DNA of 64,000 nt from Caballeronia sp. SL2Y3 (GCF_022879575.1 NZ_CP084260.1:248001-312000), one strand, 5' to 3'; counted from the stretch's first letter, positions 52,499 through 63,705 are shown. The notes: a model not told the origin generated them from the letters alone. Numbers and translations: made by a program.

Positions 52499-55400
52499 AT
52501 GACTCGTTTCCTCTCCGGGCGATTCCTCGTGAACGTCGCCGTCGTGCTGGCCGCGCTCGGCGCGAATGCATTCGTCGCGTGTCAGCGAATCGTCGATCTG
52601 CGCGCGACCAACGCGAGCACGCTCCGCTCGATGAGCCTGATGCGCGACCTCGCCGCGTATCGCGGGGCGCTCGGCGAGGCGCTCACGCAACTGAGCCGCT
52701 TCGAGGCGACGGGCATCGCCGAGCCGGCCGCGCAGCACGAAGCACGCGAGAAGCATCTCGACGCGCTCGAAAGCGGGCTGCGCGCGCAAATCGCAATGCA
52801 ACCCGGCGCAGGCGACGCCTTCGATGCGCTCGCCGCGCGCGCCGCCGCGATGCGCTCCGACGCGAGTCTGGCCGACGAGCGCACGCGTCGCGCAAGCGCC
52901 GATGAATCGCGCGCCTGGGCCGACACCGCGTTCGTGCTGCTCTCCGAAGACCAGCAGGCGCTCGACGATGCGCTCGCCGCGCTGCGAGACCGCATCGACA
53001 CGGCGACCACGGCGGCGCTCGACCGCTCCGCGCAGGCATCGGGCGGCGCGATGCTGCTGCTCGCGTTCACGATGCTGCTCGGCAGCGGCGCGCTCATCAC
53101 GCTCTTCCTGACTCACGAGCGTTCGGCGCGCGAGAAGATCGGGCTCGCGCGGGCGAAGCATCGCAGCAACGAGCGTTTTCGCAGCATGTTCGAGGCGCAT
53201 CCGGTGCCGATGTGGATCGTCGATCGCGAGACCATGCGCTTCGTCGCCGTGAACCCGGCGGCGCGCGAGCATTTCGGCTACTCGGAAGCCGAGTTCATGG
53301 AGATGACGCTGCGCGATCTGCACGTCGCCGACGACTTCGACCGTTTCGCCGCGCGGCTCGCGCGCAGCGAAGGCGAGACGGGCGAAGCGGGAGAGCGCGC
53401 GGCGCGCGGCCAGCGTTCGGGCGGCGTGTGGCGTTACCGGCGTCGCGATGGCGCGACCATCAGCGCGGACGTCTCGCATCACGCGCTCACGTATTCGAAC
53501 CGGCCCGGCCTCTTCATGCTGGCGAACGACGTGACCGACCGCATCAACGCGGAAGCCGAGGCGCGCCGCTCGAACGAGATGCTAGAGACGATCATCGACA
53601 ACATTCCGCAGCGCGTGTTCTGGAAGGACCGCGATCTGCGCTATCTCGGCTGCAACAACGCGTTCGCCCGCGACGCGGGGCTCGCGTACAACGAGCAGAT
53701 CGTCGGCAAGACGGATTACGAACTGCCGTGGAGCGCCGCGGCCGACGTGATCCGCGCCGACGATCAGGAAGTGGTTCTGACCACCGTTCCGAAGATGCAC
53801 CACGAGCACGACGTGCTCGTCGGCGACACGCTGCATACGGTCGTCATCAGCAAGCTGCCGCTGATGGACGGCGAAGGCGCGACGATCGGCGTGCTCGGCT
53901 CCTATCACGACGTAACCGACCGCAAGCGCGCCGAACTCGCGTTGCGTCTGCAAAGCCGCGCGCTGGATGCGAGCGTGAACGCCATTCTGATCACCGGCGT
54001 CGTGAACGGCGCGCACGTGATCGAGTATGCGAATCCGGCGTTCAAGCGCATCACGGGCTATGACCCGAGCGAAGTCATCGGCCGCGATTGCCGCTTCCTG
54101 CATGGCCCGGACGGCGAGCAGGAAGGCCTCACGTCCATTCGTCGCGCGCTCGCCGTGAACGCTGAAGCGAGCGTCGTGCTGCGCAACTATCGCAAGGACG
54201 GCGGGCTTTTCTGGAATCAGTTGTTCGTCGCGCCCGTGCCTAACGCGCAAGGGCACACGACGCATCACATCGGCATCATCAACGACGTGACGGACCTGAT
54301 GAACTATCAGGAGCAGCTCGAATATCAGGCGAATTACGACACGCTCACGCGCCTGCCCAACCGCAACCTGCTGCGCGACCGCCTGCAACGTGCGATCGAT
54401 GAGGCGCGGCGGCGCAACTCGCGGATCGCGGTCGTGTTCATGGACCTCGACGGCTTCAAGAACGTGAACGACAGCCTGGGACACAGCGTCGGCGACAGAC
54501 TGCTCGCGGTGATCGGCGAGCGGCTCGCGCGCTCGGCGCGTTCGGGCGATACGGTGGCGCGTCATGGCGGCGACGAGTTCGTGATCGTGCTGCCGGATCT
54601 GGCCGACGAAGCCGCGCTCACCGCGTGGATGGAGCGCACGCGCGCGACGATCTCCGAGCCGATATGGCTCGATGAAACCGAGCTTTACGTCGGTTGCAGC
54701 ATGGGCGCGAGCGTCTTCCCGCAAGACGGCGACGACGCCGAAACCGTGCTGAAGAAAGCCGATCTCGCGATGTATCGCGCGAAGGACATGGGCCGCAACA
54801 CGTATCAGTTCTACCAGCCGGAGATGAACGCGAGCGTCGGCGCGCGGCTGGATATGGAGCGGCGACTGCGGCGCGGGCTGCGCGACGGCGAATTCCTGCT
54901 GCACTATCAGCCGCAAGTCGATATGGCGACGGGCGCGATCGTCGGCATCGAGGCGCTGGTGCGCTGGCGCGATCCGGAGCAAGGGCTCGTGTCGCCGGCC
55001 GCCTTCATTCCGGTCGCGGAAGAGTGCGGGCTGATCGGGCCGCTGTCGGAATGGGTGTTGCGCGAGGCGTGCCGTCAGAACAAGGCGTGGCAGGACGCCG
55101 GGCTGCCGCCCGCGCGCGTGTCGGTGAATCTGTCCGCGCGGCATTTCCAGCAGCGCGATATCGCGACGCTCGTCACGTCCGTGCTCGCCGAAACGGGGCT
55201 TGCGCCGCATTATCTGGAACTGGAACTGACCGAAAGCGCGATCATGCGCAACGCCGAGGACGCCGTGATGATGCTCTCCGAGCTATCGGCGCTCGGCATC
55301 GGCATTGCCATCGACGACTTCGGCACCGGTTATTCGAGCCTGTCGTATCTCAAGCGGTTTCCGGTGCATCGGCTGAAGATCGACCGCTCTTTCGTCGCGG

Positions 55401-55621
55401 ATATCGGCTCGTCGGACGACGACGAAACGATCACCTCCGCGATCATCGCGCTCGCGCATTCGCTGGAATTGCAGGTGATCGCGGAAGGCGTCGAGACGCC
55501 GGCGCAGCACGAATTCCTGCGCGAGCGCGATTGCGACGAGATGCAGGGCTTTCTGTTCTCGCGTCCGATGCCGCAGGAAGCCATTCCCGGCTTGCTGCGG
55601 CACGGCGTGCTGGTGAACTGA
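52499..55621 (+). CDS. Membrane PAS-GGDEF-EAL protein (c-di-GMP turnover)
   Basis: About 1040 residues from ATG 52499; a TTG at 52490 with AAAGGA 5 bases upstream is an alternative start. One membrane helix at about 8-30, a helical periplasmic region to about 195, and a second helix (about 197-222). Three PAS domains follow (about 240-355, 360-475 and 480-605), the third with the PAC-like RDCRFLHGPDGEQEG. Then GGDEF (about 615-780; active-site RHGGDEF intact; preceded by YDTLTRLPNRNLL) and EAL (about 795-1035; GIEALVRWRDP intact, ELTESAIM, DDFGTGYSS). Both catalytic motifs look complete, so it may be a bifunctional cyclase/phosphodiesterase; net activity unknown. Confidence 0.92.
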   Translation: MTRFLSGRFLVNVAVVLAALGANAFVACQRIVDLRATNASTLRSMSLMRDLAAYRGALGEALTQLSRFEATGIAEPAAQHEAREKHLDALESGLRAQIAMQPGAGDAFDALAARAAAMRSDASLADERTRRASADESRAWADTAFVLLSEDQQALDDALAALRDRIDTATTAALDRSAQASGGAMLLLAFTMLLGSGALITLFLTHERSAREKIGLARAKHRSNERFRSMFEAHPVPMWIVDRETMRFVAVNPAAREHFGYSEAEFMEMTLRDLHVADDFDRFAARLARSEGETGEAGERAARGQRSGGVWRYRRRDGATISADVSHHALTYSNRPGLFMLANDVTDRINAEAEARRSNEMLETIIDNIPQRVFWKDRDLRYLGCNNAFARDAGLAYNEQIVGKTDYELPWSAAADVIRADDQEVVLTTVPKMHHEHDVLVGDTLHTVVISKLPLMDGEGATIGVLGSYHDVTDRKRAELALRLQSRALDASVNAILITGVVNGAHVIEYANPAFKRITGYDPSEVIGRDCRFLHGPDGEQEGLTSIRRALAVNAEASVVLRNYRKDGGLFWNQLFVAPVPNAQGHTTHHIGIINDVTDLMNYQEQLEYQANYDTLTRLPNRNLLRDRLQRAIDEARRRNSRIAVVFMDLDGFKNVNDSLGHSVGDRLLAVIGERLARSARSGDTVARHGGDEFVIVLPDLADEAALTAWMERTRATISEPIWLDETELYVGCSMGASVFPQDGDDAETVLKKADLAMYRAKDMGRNTYQFYQPEMNASVGARLDMERRLRRGLRDGEFLLHYQPQVDMATGAIVGIEALVRWRDPEQGLVSPAAFIPVAEECGLIGPLSEWVLREACRQNKAWQDAGLPPARVSVNLSARHFQQRDIATLVTSVLAETGLAPHYLELELTESAIMRNAEDAVMMLSELSALGIGIAIDDFGTGYSSLSYLKRFPVHRLKIDRSFVADIGSSDDDETITSAIIALAHSLELQVIAEGVETPAQHEFLRERDCDEMQGFLFSRPMPQEAIPGLLRHGVLVN

Positions 55622-55627
55622 GCGCGT

Positions 55628-56023
55628 TCAGTCGAGCGGAGGCAGGGCGCGCGGGCGGCGGTCGTGGTCGGTGGCGACATAGGTGAGCGTCGCTTCCGTC
55701 ACCTTGACGACTTCCTCCGCGAGACTCATGCGCTGCGCGAAGACTTCGACGGAAATGGTGATCGACGTATTGCCGGTCTTCACGATATCCGCGTAGAAGC
55801 TCAACAGATCTCCAACGAATACCGGCTGCTTGAAGAGAAACGAATTGACCGCGATGGTCGCGACGCGGCCGTTCGCGCGCCGGCTCGCCGGGATGGAGCC
55901 GGCGATGTCGACTTGCGCCATGATCCACCCGCCGAAGACGTCGCCGTGCATGTTCGCGTCGGCGGGTTGCGGCACCACGCGCAGCGCGACGGGTTTCTGA
56001 GGTAGCTTGGAATCTTGCGGCAT
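55628..56023 (-). CDS. Acyl-CoA thioesterase, YciA-type hotdog
   Basis: A 131-residue single hotdog-fold enzyme that hydrolyses acyl-CoA to free acid and CoA. Marks: PADANMHGDVFGGWIMAQVD (about 20-39, with the catalytic Asp), GRVATIAVNSFLFKQPVFVGDLLSFY and TYVATDHDRRP near the C-terminus. ATG 56023; the frame to 56176 overlaps the divergent ABC gene's upstream region and is unlikely. Convergent with the GGDEF-EAL gene, 6 bases between stops. Confidence 0.9.
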   Translation of the reverse strand: MPQDSKLPQKPVALRVVPQPADANMHGDVFGGWIMAQVDIAGSIPASRRANGRVATIAVNSFLFKQPVFVGDLLSFYADIVKTGNTSITISVEVFAQRMSLAEEVVKVTEATLTYVATDHDRRPRALPPLD

Positions 56024-56254
56024 GAGAGGGTCCCGGTTGACGTCGTCGTTGCGTGCAGAGGGTGGCCGTGAGCGTGGCCCTGATCCTTCTGCGACAATGC
56101 ATGAGTTATAAGAATAGGCCGAAGGATAGCCCGCCCCTTGGGCGCCCCGGCCTTCGGCAAATTGTACGGGAAGCACGCTCCCGCGTGCGCCCGCTTAAAG
56201 ACTAGCAAAAGGCGTCCCCGCGCCGCGCGCGAAGCGCCTTCTCCACTCGAATAC

Positions 56255-58132
56255 ATGCGCCGCTATTCCAACACCGAGCCCGGTCCGGTCGCACAAGGTC
56301 CGCGCAACGACTGGCAGACGATCCGCTCGCTGCTGCCTTATCTCACCACTTACAAATGGCGCGTCGCATTCGCGCTGACGTGCCTGATCGGCGCGAAGGT
56401 CGCCAATCTCGGCGTGCCGATCGTGATGAAGCGCATCGTCGATAGCCTCGCCTCGGTGCAGCATCTCACTGCGCTCGGCCGCGCGCACGACGCGCCGGGC
56501 ATCGTGCTCATCGGCGGCATCGGGCTGCTCGTGATCGCCTATGCGGGCGTGCGGCTGTCGACTTCGCTCTTCACGGAACTGCGCGAACTGCTCTTCGCCA
56601 AAGTGACCGAAAGCGCCGTGCGGCAACTCGCGCTGAAGGTGTTTCGCCATCTGCATTCGCTGTCGCTGCGCTTTCATCTGGAGCGGCAGACGGGCGGCAT
56701 GTCGCGCGACATCGAGCGCGGCACGCGCGGCATTCAGCAACTCGTTTCGTATTCGCTGTACAGCATCTTGCCGACGCTCGTGGAGGTCGGGCTCGTGCTC
56801 GCGTTCTTCGTGACGAAGTACGAGGCGTATTACGCGATCGTCACGTTCATCGCGCTCTGCACGTATATCGCGTTCACGGTGAAAGTGACGGAGTGGCGCA
56901 CGCACTATCGACGCACGATGAACGAGCTCGATTCGAAGGCCAATTCGCGCGCCATCGATTCGCTGCTCAACTACGAGACGGTGAAGTACTTCGGCAACGA
57001 AGAATGGGAAACGCGCCGCTACGACGAGAATCTGCAGCGTTACCGCGCAGCCGCGATCAAGTCGCAGCGGTCGCTTTCGATGCTGAACTTCGGGCAGCAG
57101 ACGATCATCGGCCTCGGGCTCGTGTTCATTCTCTGGCGCGCGACGCAGGGCGTGATGGCGGGGCGGCTCACGCTGGGCGATCTCGTGCTCATAAACACGT
57201 TCATGTTGCAGCTGTATATTCCGCTGAATTTTCTCGGCGTGGTGTATCGCGAGTTGAAGCAGGCGCTGACCGATATGGACCGCATGTTCACGCTGCTCGG
57301 CGCGGGCCGCGAAGTGCCGGATGCGCCCAATGCCCCGCCGCTCGAAGTGACAGGCGGCGAGGTGCGTTTCGAGAACGTGAGCTTCTCGTATGAAGCCGCG
57401 CGGCAGATTCTGCATAACGTCGATTTCACCATCGCGGCGGGCACGACGACCGCTGTCGTCGGCCATAGCGGCTCGGGCAAATCCACGCTCGGGCGGCTGC
57501 TCTTCCGCTTCTACGATCTGGACCGCGCGACGGGCGGGCGCATCGTCATCGACGGGCAGGACATTCGCGATGTGACGCAGGATTCGCTGCGCGCGTCCAT
57601 CGGCATCGTGCCGCAGGACACCGTGCTCTTCAATGATTCGATCTACTACAACATCGCGTATGGACGGCCTTCCGCGAGCCGCGAGGAAGTGATGGCGGCG
57701 GCGCGCGCAGCACATATCCACGACTTCATCGAGGCGTTGCCCGCGGGTTACGACACGACTGTCGGCGAGCGCGGACTGAAGCTGTCGGGCGGCGAGAAGC
57801 AGCGCGTGGCGATTGCGCGCACGCTGTTGAAGAACCCGCCGATCCTCATCTTCGACGAAGCGACATCCGCGCTGGATTCGAAGTCGGAGCGCGCCATTCA
57901 GCGCGAACTCGATTCCATCGCCCGCGAGCGGACGACGCTCATCATTGCGCACCGGCTCTCGACGGTCGTGCATGCCGAGCAGATCATCGTGATGGATCAT
58001 GGGCGCGTGGTCGAGCGCGGCACGCATGCGGAGTTGCTCCGGGCGGGCGGACTCTTTGCGCAGATGTGGGCTTTGCAGCAGCAGCGGACGGTCGAGCCTG
58101 CCGTCGAACGGGACGATGCGGCGAAGGTTTGA
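56255..58132 (+). CDS. ABC exporter, Atm1/HMT1 type (permease-ATPase half transporter)
   Basis: A 625-residue half-transporter working as a homodimer. Six-helix membrane domain (about 30-330) with VAFALTCLIGAKVANLGVPIV-like first helix region and the cytosolic loop NSRAIDSLLNYETVKYFGNE, the strong mark of the Atm1 family (glutathione-binding, mitochondrial and bacterial). ATPase domain with Walker A GHSGSGKST (about 408), signature LSGGEKQR (about 508), Walker B LIFDEATSALD and a final H-loop IAHRLST. Likely exports glutathione conjugates or metal-thiol complexes. ATG 56255; the longer frame to 56138 is low-complexity. Confidence 0.92.
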   Translation: MRRYSNTEPGPVAQGPRNDWQTIRSLLPYLTTYKWRVAFALTCLIGAKVANLGVPIVMKRIVDSLASVQHLTALGRAHDAPGIVLIGGIGLLVIAYAGVRLSTSLFTELRELLFAKVTESAVRQLALKVFRHLHSLSLRFHLERQTGGMSRDIERGTRGIQQLVSYSLYSILPTLVEVGLVLAFFVTKYEAYYAIVTFIALCTYIAFTVKVTEWRTHYRRTMNELDSKANSRAIDSLLNYETVKYFGNEEWETRRYDENLQRYRAAAIKSQRSLSMLNFGQQTIIGLGLVFILWRATQGVMAGRLTLGDLVLINTFMLQLYIPLNFLGVVYRELKQALTDMDRMFTLLGAGREVPDAPNAPPLEVTGGEVRFENVSFSYEAARQILHNVDFTIAAGTTTAVVGHSGSGKSTLGRLLFRFYDLDRATGGRIVIDGQDIRDVTQDSLRASIGIVPQDTVLFNDSIYYNIAYGRPSASREEVMAAARAAHIHDFIEALPAGYDTTVGERGLKLSGGEKQRVAIARTLLKNPPILIFDEATSALDSKSERAIQRELDSIARERTTLIIAHRLSTVVHAEQIIVMDHGRVVERGTHAELLRAGGLFAQMWALQQQRTVEPAVERDDAAKV

Positions 58133-58226
58133 AGGAAGATTCTGAAAGTCGCGGTCGAACGGACCGCGGCTATCCGAGGCTGATATATAGTCTCGCTGAA
58201 TTAATTAGGCGTACTGTGGAACAAGC

Positions 58227-58430
58227 ATGGAAAGTTTAAGCATTTGGCACTGGCTGATCGTTATCTTCTTTTGCGTGGTGACCATCTACCCGTACGTGCG
58301 CATTGTGAAGCGCACCGGACACTCCGGCTGGTGGGTGCTCACCGGACTGCTGCCCATCGTGAACCTGGTCATGCTGTGGGTCTTCGCCTTCGCGCGCTGG
58401 CCGGCAATCGAAAGCGATCGCCGGCCATGA
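58227..58430 (+). CDS. Small two-helix membrane protein
   Basis: A 67-residue protein with two hydrophobic segments (about 6-23 and 36-53) and a short basic loop (RIVKRTGHSGWWVLTGLLP). That loop has the G-x-S-G-W-W pattern found in small membrane proteins of the DUF805-like/YhaH-type group. Family and function are uncertain. It has its own leader, with a TATAGT sequence about 36 bases upstream (58186-58191) that could be a -10 element. It is convergent with the NarK-like gene, 9 bases between them. Confidence 0.75.
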   Translation: MESLSIWHWLIVIFFCVVTIYPYVRIVKRTGHSGWWVLTGLLPIVNLVMLWVFAFARWPAIESDRRP

Positions 58431-58439
58431 ATTGCCGCA

Positions 58440-59828
58440 TCACTCCATCGCGTGTGCGCCGTTGATCGCAACGGCGTCGTGTCCTTGCGAGGACGTTGGC
58501 GACCACCGCAGCCATTGCGAACGCAGCAGGAATAGCGCGCCGAATGCGCAGGTCGCGAGCACGCCGAACGTCGCGAATCCCATCTGATAGCTGCCGGTGC
58601 TTTCCTTCGCGATGCCCATGATCACCGGCAGATAGAAGCCGCCGATGCCGCCCGCCGCGCCGACGATGCCGGACAGCAGCCCGGTCTTTCCCTTCCAGCG
58701 ATGCGGCACGAGCTGGAACGTCGAGCCGTTGCCGAGCCCGAACGCGATGTACAGGCACACGAGCAGGCCGAGCCCGCCCGCGACCGGCGGCATCCAGATG
58801 GCGAACGCGAAGTCGGCTGCGGCGATAACGGCGAGTAGCACAAGCAGCGCCCGCACGCCGGTCACGCGATCCGCGACATAGCCGCCGAACGGCCGCACGA
58901 TTGCGCCGAGAAACGCGAGCAGCGACATGAAGAGCCCGGCTTCGAGCTTCGGCATCTGATAGAGCGACGTCAGCAGCAGCGTCACATACGAGGACATGCC
59001 GACGAAGCCGCCGAACGTGATGCTGTAGATGAGCATGATGACCCACGTATCGCGTTCGCCCAGCACCGAACGATAGCGGCGCGGCAGCACGGCAATGGCG
59101 ATGAGCGCGCCGAGCACCGGCAGCAGCAGGACGCCCGTGCGTCCCGCGCCGAACACGCCGCCGTGCACCGCGAGCACGAGCACGACGAGGCTCACGAGCG
59201 TCACCGCGAAGCTGGCGAGCGCGCGCAACGTGCTGCCGGTCTTTTCGCCCGCATCCGACGCCCATGCGAACAGCGCGGCAGCCGTGATCGCAAGGAGCGG
59301 CAGCGCGGCGGCGGTCGATGCCTTCCAGCCGAAGGCATCGGCCAGATGCGGGAACATGAAGCCGTCGAGCACCGCGCCGATGTTGCCGGCGGCGGCGAGG
59401 CCCAGCACGAGCCCTTGCACCTTCGGCGGATAGTTGCTACCGGCCATCGGCAAGGCGACGGCGAAGCTCGCGCCGCCCATGCCGAGGAACACGCCGAGCA
59501 CGAGCAAGAGCGCATACGACGGCACGCCGGGAACGAGCGGCAGCACGATCGACGGAATCGACGAGAGCAACACGCCCATGAGCGCGACGCGGCGGCCATC
59601 GGTCGATTGATACAGATTGCCGAGCGTCACGCGCAGGATCGCGGCGGCCAGCACCGGCACCGCGACGAGAAAGCCCTGTTGCGCCGCCGACATCGTGATG
59701 TCGCGCCCGATGAACGGCGCAAGCGGCCCATACAGCACCCAGACGGTGAAGCCCGTATCGAAGTAGAGGAAGCAGGCGAGAAGCGAGCGCCAGTTGCCGC
59801 TCTTGAGCGATGCAATGAGATTGGACAT
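58440..59828 (-). CDS. NarK-like MFS transporter (nitrate/nitrite porter family)
   Basis: A 462-residue carrier with about 12 membrane segments. The N-terminal LACFLYFDTGFTVWVLYGPLAPFI and the motifs GMGGASFAVALPMAGSNYPPKVQGLVLGLAAAGNIGAV (nitrate-signature-like, two blocks) and GLLSGIVGAAGGIGGFYLPV (second Gly-rich nitrate signature) fit the NNP family of nitrate/nitrite transporters. Direction of transport cannot be read. ATG 59828; the 22 codons upstream are low-complexity. It is divergent from a LysR-type regulator across about 280 bases, which probably contains its control region. Confidence 0.87.
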   Translation of the reverse strand: MSNLIASLKSGNWRSLLACFLYFDTGFTVWVLYGPLAPFIGRDITMSAAQQGFLVAVPVLAAAILRVTLGNLYQSTDGRRVALMGVLLSSIPSIVLPLVPGVPSYALLLVLGVFLGMGGASFAVALPMAGSNYPPKVQGLVLGLAAAGNIGAVLDGFMFPHLADAFGWKASTAAALPLLAITAAALFAWASDAGEKTGSTLRALASFAVTLVSLVVLVLAVHGGVFGAGRTGVLLLPVLGALIAIAVLPRRYRSVLGERDTWVIMLIYSITFGGFVGMSSYVTLLLTSLYQMPKLEAGLFMSLLAFLGAIVRPFGGYVADRVTGVRALLVLLAVIAAADFAFAIWMPPVAGGLGLLVCLYIAFGLGNGSTFQLVPHRWKGKTGLLSGIVGAAGGIGGFYLPVIMGIAKESTGSYQMGFATFGVLATCAFGALFLLRSQWLRWSPTSSQGHDAVAINGAHAME

Positions 59829-60107
59829 GAGTGTTCCGGGTGGGGCGCTGTCGCGCTTATGGCGTTGTGTTCGCGGCGGCCCGGATTTTTGCAAGCATCA
59901 TGCCAATTTGTGTCGATGCCGCGCGCGTCAATGCGGGCGCGGCTCAGCGCGGGCAGGACAAGCGAGCGCGCCAAGAGAAATGCCGCACCGCGCCCGTGCG
60001 CCATGCGTGCGCGTGGTGCGGGAAGCCTTCGCTTGATACATCGGACACAGCCGCGCCCGCTAAAATGCCTGCTTCCCGCATCCGGCGCGGCACGGCGCGA
60101 CTCCAGC

Positions 60108-61079
60108 ATGGAACTCAAATGGCTCGAAGACTTCGTTTCACTCGCGGAGACGCGCAGCTTCAGCCGCTCGGCCGAGCTTCGCCATATCACGCAGCCTGCG
60201 TTCTCGCGGCGCATCCAGGCGCTCGAAGCGTGGCTCGGCACTGAACTGATCGACCGTTCCGTCTATCCGACGCGGCTCACGCAAGCCGGACAGGTGTTCT
60301 ACGAGCAGGCGCTCGCGATGCTCTCGCAGTTCCACGAAGCGCGCACGCTGTTGCGCGGGCAGGGCGGCGCGCCGGCGGCGACCATCGAATTCGCGGTGCC
60401 GCACACGCTCTCGCTCACCTACTTCCCGCGCTGGCTGCAGCATATCGAGGCGCGGCTCGGACGCATCCGCACGCGGCTGCGCGCGCTCAACGTGCACGAC
60501 GCAGTGCTCTCGCTCGTCGAAGGCGGCTGCGATCTCGTGATGGGCTATCACCATCCGAGCCATCCGGTCGCGCTCGATCCCGCCCGCTACGACATGCTGA
60601 CGCTCGGCCTCGAACCGATCAGCCCGTTCTCCGCGCCGAACAAGGCAGGACGCGCGCGCTATACGCTGCCCGCCAGCGCCGATGCGCCCGTGCCGTATCT
60701 CTCGTACACGCCCAACGCTTACCTCGGCCGCATGACCGAGGTGATCATCGCGACGGCGCCCGCGCGTCTGCATCTCGACAAAGTGTATGAAACGGATATG
60801 GCGGAAGGCCTCAAGGCGATGGCGCTCGCGGGGCACGGCGTCGCGTTTCTGCCGCATAGTGCAGTGGAGGATGCGGTCGAGGAAGGGCGGCTCATCCGGC
60901 TCGACCGGGGAACGCGCGGCACGCCCGCGGGTCAGTTCACGTTGACGATGGAGATCCGCCTCTATCGCGACAAGATGGCTTCGCAAGGCGACGATCCGCG
61001 CCAGGCGCTCGTCCGTGCGCTATGGGACGCAGTCGGTGAAGAACTGCTGAAGGCATCGGCGGAAACGCCCGCCGCGTAA
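60108..61079 (+). CDS. LysR family regulator (HypT/YjiE-like)
   Basis: A 323-residue LysR protein: WLEDFVSLAETRSFSRSAEL, ITQPAFSRRIQALEAWLGTEL and RSVYPTRLTQAGQVFYEQAL in the N-terminal HTH, and an effector domain after about residue 90. The recognition region (QPAFSRRIQALE) and the Y-P-T-x-L-T-x-x-G form resemble the group containing E. coli HypT (YjiE), a hypochlorite-responsive regulator; function in this organism is unknown. ATG 60108. Divergent from the NarK-like gene, so regulating it is plausible. Confidence 0.88.
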   Translation: MELKWLEDFVSLAETRSFSRSAELRHITQPAFSRRIQALEAWLGTELIDRSVYPTRLTQAGQVFYEQALAMLSQFHEARTLLRGQGGAPAATIEFAVPHTLSLTYFPRWLQHIEARLGRIRTRLRALNVHDAVLSLVEGGCDLVMGYHHPSHPVALDPARYDMLTLGLEPISPFSAPNKAGRARYTLPASADAPVPYLSYTPNAYLGRMTEVIIATAPARLHLDKVYETDMAEGLKAMALAGHGVAFLPHSAVEDAVEEGRLIRLDRGTRGTPAGQFTLTMEIRLYRDKMASQGDDPRQALVRALWDAVGEELLKASAETPAA

Positions 61080-61188
61080 GGCTTCCGGAGGTTATGCAAG
61101 AAACGCATGATCGGATAAGGAAACGGCATTGGATTTGGAAACGCCGTTTTTCGACAATTGACGTATTCCACAAACCGCTGGAGCATCA

Positions 61189-62481
<1,293 letters not shown>

Positions 62482-62550
62482 TCGCATGCTAAGGCGCGTT
62501 CATCGCAAGCGCGGCGAGGCGCGGCGTTGCAGCCGCGCCACCTCCCCATG

Positions 62551-62589
62551 AAAGTGGCGGCGTTCCCTCGGGACGCCGCCACTTTTTTT
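62551..62589 (+). terminator. Rho-independent terminator after gdhA
   Basis: AAAGTGGCGGCGT / ACGCCGCCACTTT stem of 13 or more pairs extended by one G-T and further G-C pairs, loop CTC, then seven T. Very strong. Confidence 0.95.
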
Positions 62590-62742
62590 ATCGAATTCAA
62601 GTAATATGCGCGCCTACGCGGAGTTGCACTGGGTTGCACTCAACCGTCTCTAAAATAAGACGAACTGCGGTTAACAATCATTCTTTCAGATTGATTACCC
62701 TGCTAAACTTGGCCCGGTTTTTCGCCACAGGAGATCGAACAC

Positions 62743-63636
62743 ATGAAGGTTAAAAAGGCTGCGCTGCTCGTCGCCGCGCTGGGAATTTTCGCCACGGGCG
62801 CATACGCCCAGGACGCGGGCACGCTCAAGAAAATCAAGGATACGGGTGTCATCTCGCTGGGGCATCGCGAATCGTCCATTCCGTTCTCGTACTATGACGA
62901 CAAGCAGAATGTCGTCGGCTACTCGAACGAATTCGCGCTGAAGGTCGTCGAGGCGGTCAAGCAAAAGCTCAACATGCCGAACCTGAAGGTGAAGCTGACG
63001 CCGGTGACGTCGCAGAACCGCATTCCGCTCGTGCAGAACGGCACCGTCGATATCGAATGCGGTTCGACCACGAACAACGCCGAGCGCCAGCAGCAAGCGG
63101 CTTTCTCGAACACGATTTTCGTGATCGGCACGCGTCTCATGACCAAGAAGGATTCCGGCGTGAAGGACTGGGCCGACCTGAAGGGCAAGACCGTCGTGAC
63201 GACTGCCGGCACCACGTCCGAGCGCCTGCTTCGCAAGATGAATCAGGAAAAGAACATGGGCATGAACATCATCAGCGCGAAGGACCACGGCGAGTCGTTC
63301 CTGACGCTGTCGACCGGCCGCGCGGTCGCGTTCATGATGGACGATGCGCTGCTCGCCGGCGAGCGCGCGAAGTCGAACAACCCGGGCGATTTCGTGATCG
63401 TCGGCGCGCCGCAATCGCATGAAGCGTACGGCTGCATGATGCGCAAGAACGACCCCGAGTTCAAGAAGGTGGTCGACGACGCGATCGCGAAGGTCGAGAC
63501 GTCGGGCGAAGCCGACAAGATCTACAAGAAGTGGTTCGAAAGCCCGATTCCTCCGAAGGGGCTCAACCTGAACTTCCCGGAAAGCGAAGACATGAAGGCT
63601 CTGTTCAAGAGCCCGAATGACAAGGCAATCGACTAA
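62743..63636 (+). CDS. gltI: Glutamate/aspartate ABC transporter, periplasmic binding protein
   Basis: A 297-residue solute-binding protein. Signal peptide about 1-22 (LLVAALGIFATGAYAQ) followed by the type 3 extracellular domain: GVISLGHRESSIPFSYYDD, DIECGSTTNNAERQQQAAFS and IISAKDHGESFLTLSTGRA. These match GltI-type glutamate/aspartate receptors of GltIJKL. ATG with GGAGAT 11 bases upstream; an AT-rich promoter region lies around 62650-62710. Co-transcribed with gltJ through an attenuator hairpin. Confidence 0.95.
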   Translation: MKVKKAALLVAALGIFATGAYAQDAGTLKKIKDTGVISLGHRESSIPFSYYDDKQNVVGYSNEFALKVVEAVKQKLNMPNLKVKLTPVTSQNRIPLVQNGTVDIECGSTTNNAERQQQAAFSNTIFVIGTRLMTKKDSGVKDWADLKGKTVVTTAGTTSERLLRKMNQEKNMGMNIISAKDHGESFLTLSTGRAVAFMMDDALLAGERAKSNNPGDFVIVGAPQSHEAYGCMMRKNDPEFKKVVDDAIAKVETSGEADKIYKKWFESPIPPKGLNLNFPESEDMKALFKSPNDKAID

Positions 63637-63658
63637 CCGGTTCGGGTAAAGAACGAAC

Positions 63659-63694
63659 GAGACGGAAGGAGCCTTGCTTCTTCCGTTTCTTTTT
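63659..63694 (+). terminator. Attenuator-type hairpin between gltI and gltJ
   Basis: GAGACGGAAG / CTTCCGTTTC stem (one G-T pair) with an 11-base loop and a T-rich tail, between the two coding regions. In binding-protein operons such a hairpin reduces expression of the membrane part relative to the receptor (known behaviour of the family of operons; inferred here). Confidence 0.75.
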
Positions 63695-63705
63695 GGAGTG
63701 AGTCC

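Noticed and set aside
56195..58027. A 610-residue minus-strand frame opposite the Atm1-type ABC exporter
   Set aside because: Antisense shadow; ABC motifs are all on the plus strand.
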